This document shows positions 1 to 5,032 of a DNA stretch of 5,552 nucleotides, piece after piece (within the stretch, counting starts at the first letter, position 1; each line of letters starts with the position of its first letter). Origin of the DNA: Acidobacteriota bacterium (GTDB lineage Bacteria > Acidobacteriota > Vicinamibacteria > Vicinamibacterales > CAVVIG01); the NCBI GenBank assembly GCA_003222555.1, contig QHWL01000223.1, forward strand, positions 3,610-9,161, given 5' to 3'. A program made the translations under genes and the position numbers. The notes beneath the pieces are model-generated. The model had not been told where the DNA came from. It made no database searches and worked only from the letters and a program-made list of their open reading frames with translations.

Positions 1-52
1 CGGCAGACAAAATTTGGGGTCGTCACGGGTGAATCTCATCACGAAGTCACCA

Positions 53-1294
53 ATGAACTCCGTAGTCGTTCATTACAAGGAACTGGCGCTGAAGGGAGGA
101 AATCGCCCGTGGTTTGTCCGCGTGCTGGCCCACAACCTTCGGGTTGCGCTGGCCGGACTCGATGTGCTCGCGGTTCGGTCGGTGATGGGGCGCATCGAAG
201 TCGACCTCGGGTCCGATCTGTTTGGCGCCGACTCCCGGGCCGCGAGTCCCGTGTGGGACGAGGTCCGCGACCGCCTGAGACGGATCTTCGGCATCGCGAA
301 CTTTTCGTACGCGGGCCGGGCGCCGCTCGACCTGAAGGCGCTCGCGGCGACGATCCTTGCCGACCTCGACGATCGACGCCCCGAATCGTTTCGCGTCTCC
401 GCGCGGCGGGCCGACAAACGCTTTCCGTTCACGTCGCCGCAGATCGAACGCGAGGTCGGTGGACTCATCCAGGAAGCGAAGGGCTGGCGCGTCGATCTGG
501 GCCACCCGGCGTTCACGATTCACATCGAGATGTTGTCCGACGGCGCGTTCTACTTCTTCGGCAAGGAACCGGGCGCCGGCGGGTTGCCGACCGGCACGGG
601 TGGACGCGTGGCGTGCTTGCTGTCGGGGGGCATCGATTCGCCCGTAGCCGCCTACCGGATGATGCGTCGCGGCTGTGCAGTGCTGCTAATCCACTTTCAC
701 AGCTATCCGATCCTCTCGCGTGCCTCGCAGGAAAAAGTGCGTGAGATCGCCGCGCTACTTACCACGCATCAGCTCCGATCGCGTCTCGTGTTGGTCCCTT
801 TCGGCGAGCTGCAACAGAAAGTGCTGCTCGCGGTAGCCCCTCCATTGCGCGTTGTGATCTACCGGCGGCTGATGGTGCGGATTGCGGAGAAGCTGGCACG
901 CGGCTGGCGCGCGCACGCTCTCGTGACGGGCGAAGTGATCGGCCAGGTCGCGTCCCAAACGCTCGAGAACATGACCAACATCGCCGAGGCGACGACGATG
1001 GAAGTGCTGCGACCGCTGGTGGGAATGGACAAAGACGAAATCACGGCCGAAGCCCGCCGGATCGGCACATTCCCGATCTCGATCATTCCCGACCAGGATT
1101 GTTGCCAGCTCTTCACCCCGCGTCATCCCGCGACGCGCGCCCGGCGCGACGAGGTCGAACGGGCAGAGCGGGCGCTCCCCCTCGCGGACATGGTCGACGA
1201 GGCCGCGGCCGCCGCCGCGGCGGAGGACTTCAGGTACCCGGCGGTGTTAAAATACTCGGTTGCCCAACGAGCGAGCGCCGACCGTCACGTGTAG
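53..1294 (+). CDS. thiI: tRNA 4-thiouridine synthase ThiI, short form without rhodanese domain
   Basis: ThiI adenylates uridine-8 of tRNA and replaces its oxygen with sulfur to give 4-thiouridine; in some bacteria it also feeds sulfur to thiamine thiazole synthesis. It is cytoplasmic. The 413-residue product starts with a ferredoxin-like N-terminal region (HYKELALKGGN at 7-17), then a THUMP RNA-binding region (about 75-170), then a PP-loop ATP pyrophosphatase domain with SGGIDSP at 191-197, HFHSYP at 214-219, GEVIGQVASQT at 293-303 and the family DCC motif (Cys350, Cys351). The protein ends soon after, so the C-terminal rhodanese domain of the E. coli type is absent, as in Bacillus-type ThiI, which takes sulfur from a partner cysteine desulfurase. 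ATG 53 was chosen because family members begin a few residues before HYKE; TTG 14 and GTG 29 would add residues unlike the family. No clear Shine-Dalgarno precedes it. A poly-Ala run (384-390) lies near the C-terminus. Confidence 0.95.
   Translation: MNSVVVHYKELALKGGNRPWFVRVLAHNLRVALAGLDVLAVRSVMGRIEVDLGSDLFGADSRAASPVWDEVRDRLRRIFGIANFSYAGRAPLDLKALAATILADLDDRRPESFRVSARRADKRFPFTSPQIEREVGGLIQEAKGWRVDLGHPAFTIHIEMLSDGAFYFFGKEPGAGGLPTGTGGRVACLLSGGIDSPVAAYRMMRRGCAVLLIHFHSYPILSRASQEKVREIAALLTTHQLRSRLVLVPFGELQQKVLLAVAPPLRVVIYRRLMVRIAEKLARGWRAHALVTGEVIGQVASQTLENMTNIAEATTMEVLRPLVGMDKDEITAEARRIGTFPISIIPDQDCCQLFTPRHPATRARRDEVERAERALPLADMVDEAAAAAAAEDFRYPAVLKYSVAQRASADRHV
1245..1253 (+). promoter_or_regulatory. 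Possible extended -10 promoter inside the thiI 3' end
   Basis: TGTTAAAAT fits the extended -10 pattern TGnTAnAAT and is an A/T-rich island in very GC-rich coding sequence. No convincing -35 lies 16-18 bp upstream, which extended -10 promoters can tolerate. It would start a transcript near base 1260, with a leader of about 275 nt before the aldolase ATG. The hairpin and T-run at 1314-1332 would stand between it and the aldolase, so such a transcript might end early. The bases also encode ordinary C-terminal ThiI residues, so a chance match is quite possible. Confidence 0.3.
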
Positions 1295-1313
1295 CGCGGG
1301 TCTCGTCAGGCCG

Positions 1314-1332
1314 CCCTGCGCCAGGGGTTTTT
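1314..1332 (+). terminator. Candidate intrinsic terminator of thiI
   Basis: CCCTG (1314-1318), loop CGC, and CAGGG (1322-1326) form a perfect 5-bp GC-rich stem, followed by one G and five T residues (1328-1332). It lies 20 bp after the thiI stop codon, where a terminator is expected. The stem is short and the T-run is only five long, so termination may be partial. Confidence 0.5.
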
Positions 1333-1352
1333 GAAACGCACTTTGGGTTAGA

Positions 1353-1516
1353 CCGTTATGCGGCGCTTTACGAGAATTCTGTTCTCGTTGCCGCATAACG
1401 GCGGCGCGCACAGCGCGCCCGCGAGGCAAGCGGCGCGGGGCGAAGGGCCCCCGCGAGCGACCGAGCCGGGGTGTGGGGCGGAGCCCCACGTGAGTAAGAA
1501 TGCGAGCTTGGGGTGA
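1353..1516. repeat. GC-rich multi-hairpin intergenic module, candidate dispersed repeat
   Basis: Four perfect hairpins follow one another. The first pairs CCGTTATGCGGC (1353-1364) with GCCGCATAACGG (1390-1401) and encloses a second stem, ACGAGAA (1370-1376) with TTCTCGT (1382-1388). The others are GGCGCGC/GCGCGCC (1403-1409 with 1413-1419), CGCGGGG/CCCCGCG (1434-1440 with 1449-1455) and GTGGGGC/GCCCCAC (1473-1479 with 1483-1489). The block fills the gap between thiI and the aldolase. It carries a 52-codon ATG ORF on the plus strand (1358-1516, without a ribosome binding site) and is also open on the minus strand (62 codons, 1348-1536), which fits a structured repeat better than a gene. A structured 5' leader of the aldolase mRNA is the main alternative. 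I infer a dispersed repeat from its form; no second copy lies in this window. Confidence 0.55.
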
Positions 1517-1522
1517 GCCCAC

Positions 1523-1528
1523 GAGGTG
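1523..1528 (+). promoter_or_regulatory. Ribosome binding site of the aldolase gene
   Basis: GAGGTG sits 6 nt upstream of ATG 1535 and is a good match to the anti-Shine-Dalgarno sequence. It decides the start: the in-frame GTG at 1526 overlaps this site and cannot use it. Confidence 0.75.
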
Positions 1529-1534
1529 TTGAAC

Positions 1535-2986
1535 ATGACTTTTCACTCCGCTAAGGAGATGACAGACGCCGTCAACCCCGCGGCGACGGTGTTGACCGAT
1601 CGCGTCAGCGTCACTGACGCGGGCGCGATCACGGGCGAGCTCGTGGACCGTCTCGCGTGGACGGCAGTTTTTGGAGGCGACGCTGAGCTTCGCGGAACGG
1701 CGCGGTGGATCATCCGGAATCTGGCGGCATCCCGCGGGATCCGGCCCTCGTCGATTCACGAGCTGTATCTGGCGATGGGCCGAGGCGAGGCGGGCGGCTT
1801 CACCGTTCCGGCGATCAACGTGCGCGCCATGGCGTACGACACGGCGCGGGCCGTCGTCCGATCGGCGAAGAAGCTGGGCGCCGGGGCGTTCATTCTGGAA
1901 ATCGCGCGATCCGAGATCGGCTACACGGAGCAGCGCCCGCACGAATACGTGGCGGTGGTCCTCGCGGCCGCGCTGCGTGAAGGTTTCAGCGGGCCGTTGT
2001 TCATTCAGGGCGATCACGTTCAGACGAACGCCAAGAAATACAACAGCGCCGATCGAGACAAAGAGCTCGACGCGCTGCGCGCGTTGATCAAAGAAGAAGT
2101 TGCCGCCGGCTTCTACAACATCGACATCGATACGTCGACGCTCGTCGATTTGACCAAGCCGACGCTGCCCGAGCAGCAGGAAGTCAACGTCAACCTGGCG
2201 GCGGATTTCACCGCATTCATCCGCCAGAACGAGCCGCAGGGCGTGACCGTCTCGGTCGGGGGAGAGATCGGGGAAGTCGGTGGCAAGAACTCCGACGTCC
2301 ACGAACTGCGCGCCTACATGGACGGCTACAACATCGCGCTCAAGAAACGCGGGCCGGGGCTCGTGGGCCTCAGCAAGATCAGCGTGCAGACCGGTACGGC
2401 GCACGGCGGGTTCGTCAACGCCGACGGCACTGTGCGGACCGACGTGAAGATCGATCTGAAGACGCTCGAGCAGTTGTCGAAGATCGCCAAGAGCGAATAT
2501 GGCCTGGCCGGCGCCGTGCAGCACGGCGCGTCGACGTTGCCGCCAGACGCGTTCGACGCGTTTCCGCGCGTCGGCGCCTGCGAGATCCATCTCGCGACCG
2601 ACTTCCAGAACATGGTGTACGAGCACCCGCAGTTCCCCAGCGACCTCAAGGCGGAGATGTATGCGTGGGTGCGCGAGAACGCGGTCGAGGAGCGGAAGCC
2701 AAAGGACACCGAGGAGCAGTTCATCTATAAAGCGCGCAAGAAGGCGATTGGCCCGTTCAAGAAGCGGATGTGGAGCATCAGCGAGCAAGGACGGCGCGCG
2801 ATCGGCCAGTCGCTCGAAGAGCGGTTTACCTTCCTGATGCAGCAGCTGAAGATTAACGGCACCGCGGACGTGGCGTCACGGTTCGTCCCGGCGCCGCAGA
2901 TGGCGATCGATCGTGACGGGGAAATCGTTGCTGCCGGCGGGAAGATCACGGCCGCGGAAAAGAAAGCCGAAGGGTTGGCTGATTAG
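1535..2986 (+). CDS. fba: Class II (zinc-dependent) fructose-bisphosphate aldolase, long form
   Basis: Class II aldolases split fructose-1,6-bisphosphate into dihydroxyacetone phosphate and glyceraldehyde-3-phosphate, or run in reverse, in the cytoplasm. The 483-residue product has the family motifs in order on a TIM barrel starting near residue 88 (GGFTVPAINVRAMA): catalytic Asp160 and zinc-ligand His161 in QGDHVQ, the acidic motif GGEIGEVGG (Glu244, Glu247), His290 in TGTAHGG and His330 in QHGAS. The common class II KIN-DTD motif is replaced by EIHLATDFQN (350-359). The usual family length is about 300-360 residues; here there is an N-terminal extension of about 85 residues and a charged helical C-terminal extension (about 365-483). 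I recall similar long aldolases from other environmental phyla. A tagatose- or ketose-bisphosphate specificity cannot be excluded. ATG 1535 is supported by GAGGTG. The preceding hairpin module would form most of its leader. The gene converges on the lipoprotein gene. Confidence 0.85.
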   Translation: MTFHSAKEMTDAVNPAATVLTDRVSVTDAGAITGELVDRLAWTAVFGGDAELRGTARWIIRNLAASRGIRPSSIHELYLAMGRGEAGGFTVPAINVRAMAYDTARAVVRSAKKLGAGAFILEIARSEIGYTEQRPHEYVAVVLAAALREGFSGPLFIQGDHVQTNAKKYNSADRDKELDALRALIKEEVAAGFYNIDIDTSTLVDLTKPTLPEQQEVNVNLAADFTAFIRQNEPQGVTVSVGGEIGEVGGKNSDVHELRAYMDGYNIALKKRGPGLVGLSKISVQTGTAHGGFVNADGTVRTDVKIDLKTLEQLSKIAKSEYGLAGAVQHGASTLPPDAFDAFPRVGACEIHLATDFQNMVYEHPQFPSDLKAEMYAWVRENAVEERKPKDTEEQFIYKARKKAIGPFKKRMWSISEQGRRAIGQSLEERFTFLMQQLKINGTADVASRFVPAPQMAIDRDGEIVAAGGKITAAEKKAEGLAD

Positions 2987-3004
2987 TGTCGAGAGCGTGG
3001 CATC

Positions 3005-3166
3005 GTCCTTTGGCCTTGGTCCTTCGTCCTGGGTCCGTTCTTTGTCCTTGGCGCCTGGTCCTCACGCGATCACCTTCATCACGAGACACGAAGCGACACG
3101 AAGAACACGAAGCGCTCTTGTACAAACTTCGTGTCTTCGTGATAAGCCAGACTAGTGACCAAGGAC
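3005..3166. repeat. Nested heptamer repeat and palindrome between convergent genes
   Basis: Two heptamer arrays lie side by side, each with inverted copies further on. The outer array at 3005-3064 is a degenerate run of GTCCTTG-type units, and its inverted form GACCAAGGAC is at 3157-3166. The inner array at 3080-3112 holds CACGAGA and three CACGAAG copies, with inverted CTTCGTG copies at 3127-3133 and 3135-3141. ATCACGAGACACGAAG (3078-3093) pairs with CTTCGTGTCTTCGTGAT (3127-3143) apart from one bulged base. The element occupies nearly all of the 182 bp between the aldolase stop and the lipoprotein stop, so it could act as a transcription barrier for both genes, although no T-run follows the stem. 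It looks like a dispersed intergenic repeat; only this copy is visible. Confidence 0.65.
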
Positions 3167-3168
3167 CG

Positions 3169-4209
3169 TTAGAACCCGAACGTGCCGCCGCCGGCTCCCG
3201 GGAACGGCACGACGACGACGTTCGACCGCTCGTGCACGGTCGAGATGCCGTTGTTGCGCGCGTCACCAGCCGTGACGAAGAAGCCGACCTGTTCGCCCGG
3301 CGCGGGCTGATGGCCCGACATCGGGGCCCAGCGGCTCGGGTCGTAGTACCAATTCTGCGCGTATTGCGACGGCGGACCCCCACTCCGATCGAGGCCCCGC
3401 CAGAACTGGATGCACCCGGACGCGTACCACTGCCCGTTGATGTTCAGAACGATCCAAAGCGTGTATTGCAGGTTTTCGCCTGGCGTTATGAACGCCACGT
3501 CGGGCCAGCTCCCCGGCCCATCACGTTTCGTAAATTCGATGTGGGCGCCGCCTGTCCCCAGGTCCAGCAGGGTGATTCGTGCCGTTGCCGGCCAGCTGGC
3601 GACGTCGGCCGGCGAGTTGCGAATCGTGGCGAACCCCAGATTGATCGCGTCATTGGACACCGGCCCCGGAGGGGGGTCGGGTGCGGGTGTTGGCGCTGGC
3701 GCAGGTGCGGGAGGCGGATTTGTGTTCCGGTGCAGCGTTTCCGTTCCGTGGACCGGACCGAGGCAGGTCGTGCCCGAATACGGGATCATCAGGGTATCGG
3801 GGTCGACGATCGTACCCGTGCCACTCACCGAGAAGCTGCACGACGGAATTCCCGGAAGGCTCGCCGTGCCGGTTGCCGTTATCGGAACGGTATTGCCATT
3901 GAGCTGACCCGCAGCGGTTCCGGAGATGGTCAGATTGCCCGCGCACACGGTCGAGAAATTTCCTGCGATCGAAGTGGCCGTCTGGCTGGTGACCTCCCAC
4001 TGAAAATTGCCGCACGAGCTGGGCGATGGAAACGTGACCGATTGCGCGGACACCCACGTGCCGACGTAAGGAGTCGTCACGGGAGTGTTGTTCGTGGCAG
4101 CCGGCGTTCCGAGGCTGCTGGGCGCGAGGCCGCTGGAGTTATGTTGGTAGCCGCACGCGGTCGCGAACGCGGATGCTGCGACGAGTGCGGCGACCGACAG
4201 CGTTCTCAT
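3169..4209 (-). CDS. Predicted two-domain lipoprotein of unknown function
   Basis: The gene is not recognised as a named family. The 346-residue product begins with a lipoprotein-type signal: MRT, a hydrophobic Ala/Val/Leu stretch, and ATAC with the candidate lipidated Cys19, followed by a polar, low-complexity region. A first domain (about 48-162) is rich in Thr, Ser and Gly, looks beta-stranded, and has four cysteines (66, 89, 124, 149) that could form two disulfides. A Pro/Ala linker follows (165-183). The second domain (about 184-338) is rich in Trp and Tyr, with the motifs SWPATARITLLDLG (205-218), DGPGSWPDV (230-238), LQYTLWIVLNINGQWYASG (247-265) and GEQVGFFVTAGDARN (305-319). I recall related second domains in acidobacterial secreted proteins, without an assigned role. 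ATG 4209 was preferred over ATG 4215 because AGGAAG lies 7 nt upstream of it and only 1 nt from the other. The product is probably anchored in the envelope. A role in binding a ligand or surface is inference only. Confidence 0.8.
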   Translation of the reverse strand: MRTLSVAALVAASAFATACGYQHNSSGLAPSSLGTPAATNNTPVTTPYVGTWVSAQSVTFPSPSSCGNFQWEVTSQTATSIAGNFSTVCAGNLTISGTAAGQLNGNTVPITATGTASLPGIPSCSFSVSGTGTIVDPDTLMIPYSGTTCLGPVHGTETLHRNTNPPPAPAPAPTPAPDPPPGPVSNDAINLGFATIRNSPADVASWPATARITLLDLGTGGAHIEFTKRDGPGSWPDVAFITPGENLQYTLWIVLNINGQWYASGCIQFWRGLDRSGGPPSQYAQNWYYDPSRWAPMSGHQPAPGEQVGFFVTAGDARNNGISTVHERSNVVVVPFPGAGGGTFGF

Positions 4210-4216
4210 TTGCATT

Positions 4217-4222
4217 CTTCCT
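4217..4222 (-). promoter_or_regulatory. Ribosome binding site of the lipoprotein gene
   Basis: On the minus strand AGGAAG lies 7 nt before ATG 4209 and 1 nt before the alternative ATG 4215. The spacing favours the shorter product, beginning MRT. Confidence 0.6.
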
Positions 4223-4361
4223 GCGGGAACCTTTTCCGGTTACTTAGCGCCCGTCCCTGTCACGGTTGCCGATTACAAAGTCGGTACGTACGCGCATCAT
4301 TTCTGCACACACGTGCTTTCCAGAACCTCTGAAATCCGCCTACATCCGCGCGATCAAAGGA

Positions 4362-4910
4362 TCAGAGTCTGACAGGATGCAGAAGCCCGGCCAGATAGTC
4401 GCGGAGACCTTCGTGAGTGCTGCGGAAGGCCAAATTATCCCAGGGAATCGCCGTGGCGTCGAACTCAGCCGTTTCGAGGCACTCCTCGTCCGCGCAGAGG
4501 GTACCGCCAATGGCGGTGGCGGCGTAGACGATGATGACCGGCGCGCGGCCGGCGTAGGAGTAGATGTTGACGAGGCCCTCGAGCTGGACGTCGAGTCCGC
4601 ATTCTTCGCGCGCTTCGCGGATCGCGGCGCGTGTGAGCGTCTCGCCGCGATCGACGTAGCCGCCCGGGAACACCCATTTGCCGTAGCCGGGATCGATCGC
4701 GCGTTTGACGAGCACAAGGCGATCGGCAGGCGTCTTGATGATCGTCCCGACGGCGATCTTCGGATCGATGTAAAAGACGAACCCGCACCGCGTACACACC
4801 AGGCGTTCCGGCTCGGTTGCCTTCAGCAACCGGCGCTCGAGCGCCCCGCCGCACTGGGGGCAGAAATGGTACGTGTGCGCATCGTCGTGGGGGTGCAACT
4901 GAAAGTCCAT
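4362..4910 (-). CDS. NUDIX hydrolase with N-terminal zinc ribbon
   Basis: NUDIX hydrolases cleave a nucleoside diphosphate linked to another group, using Mg2+ or Mn2+. The 182-residue product has an N-terminal zinc ribbon with CPQC (Cys17, Cys20) and CTRC (Cys39, Cys42). A complete NUDIX box follows from Gly84: G-x5-E90-x7-R98-E99-A-R-E102-E103-x-G105-L106. The layout resembles NudC, but the SQPWPFPxS signature that marks NudC-type NADH pyrophosphatases after the box is absent, so I give no substrate and no gene symbol. ATG 4910 was chosen because family members start shortly before the first CxxC. An in-frame ATG at 4994 would add 28 residues of low-complexity sequence, and a GTG at 4919 would add three. 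None of these starts has a well-placed Shine-Dalgarno. The leader contains a GC hairpin and a short upstream ORF. The gene is divergent from def and lies upstream of the lipoprotein gene on the same strand (152-bp gap), so it is probably not tightly co-expressed with it. Confidence 0.88.
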   Translation of the reverse strand: MDFQLHPHDDAHTYHFCPQCGGALERRLLKATEPERLVCTRCGFVFYIDPKIAVGTIIKTPADRLVLVKRAIDPGYGKWVFPGGYVDRGETLTRAAIREAREECGLDVQLEGLVNIYSYAGRAPVIIVYAATAIGGTLCADEECLETAEFDATAIPWDNLAFRSTHEGLRDYLAGLLHPVRL

Positions 4911-4915
4911 CTTTT

Positions 4916-4978
4916 TCACTGGCGGCGGGGCCCACCCCCGCCGCGAACTGACGCTGATGCCTCGCTGCGGAGTTGCAT
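4916..4978 (-). other. Possible 20-codon upstream ORF in the NUDIX leader
   Basis: On the minus strand GGAGG (4981-4985) is followed 2 nt later by ATG 4978 and 20 codons (starting MQLRSEAS, ending GGPRRQ), with TGA at 4916-4918. That stop lies 5 nt before the NUDIX ATG 4910, a spacing suited to translational coupling. GGAGG here is the strongest Shine-Dalgarno-like sequence in the leader, but the 2-nt gap to ATG is shorter than usual. The ORF reads through the GC hairpin at 4922-4944. It overlaps, in another frame, the extended form of the NUDIX protein starting at 4994, so only one of the two arrangements is likely to be real. Confidence 0.3.
4922..4944 (-). promoter_or_regulatory. Strong GC hairpin in the NUDIX 5' leader
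   Basis: GCGGCGGGG (4922-4930) and CCCCGCCGC (4936-4944) form a perfect 9-bp all-GC stem with a 5-nt loop. On the minus strand it ends 11 nt before ATG 4910, where the ribosome binding site would normally be. No T-run follows in either direction, so it is more likely a translation-control or mRNA-stability structure than a terminator. If translation began at 4994 instead, it would be inside the coding sequence and encode Pro/Arg-rich residues. Confidence 0.5.
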
Positions 4979-5015
4979 GTCCTCCGCTCGGCATGGCCGC
5001 AGGCGCTCACGACCC

Positions 5016-5023
5016 AGTATAAT
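5016..5023. promoter_or_regulatory. Symmetric -10 element for def (+) and possibly NUDIX (-)
   Basis: TATAAT (5018-5023) is a perfect sigma-70-type -10 box on the plus strand, ending 9 bp before the def ATG. No clear -35 hexamer is seen 16-18 bp upstream. Read on the minus strand, the overlapping bases 5016-5021 give TATACT, a five-of-six -10 match facing the NUDIX gene; it would start a transcript near 5009 with a leader of about 100 nt. The plus-strand assignment is the firmer of the two. The shared use by both genes is inferred from symmetry. Confidence 0.6.
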
Positions 5024-5032
5024 TCGGCGGTT

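Noticed and set aside
3..32. Possible last codons of an upstream gene ending at TGA 30-32
   Set aside because: Nine codons carry no recognisable motif, and any frame could show this by chance.
1355..1399. The GTTATGC...GCATAAC palindrome as an integron attC site on its own
   Set aside because: In attC sites the RYYYAAC box comes first and GTTRRRY last; here the order is reversed and the heptamers do not fit the consensus exactly.
1358..1516. A 52-codon plus-strand ORF as a real small protein gene
   Set aside because: There is no ribosome binding site, the sequence is dictated by hairpin arms, and the same bases are open on the minus strand. Kept as part of the repeat module instead.
1247..2788. 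A 513-codon open frame on the minus strand opposite the aldolase gene
   Set aside because: It lies antisense to a gene with clear family motifs and has the Arg/Leu/Val/Asp-rich composition typical of reverse frames in GC-rich coding DNA, with no recognisable motif.
4257..4290. Short inverted repeats and a CACGTG-type palindrome in the gap before the lipoprotein gene (4210-4361) as operators or promoter parts
   Set aside because: The arms are only 4 bp, no paired -35/-10 boxes could be found, and nothing distinguishes them from chance.
2986..4332. A 448-codon open frame on the plus strand across the lipoprotein gene
   Set aside because: It runs through the repeat element and opposite the lipoprotein, is very Arg-rich with no domain, while the minus strand shows a signal peptide, a ribosome binding site and ordered domains.
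4922..4944. The GC hairpin as a rho-independent terminator
   Set aside because: No T-run follows on either strand, and it lies immediately before a gene start.
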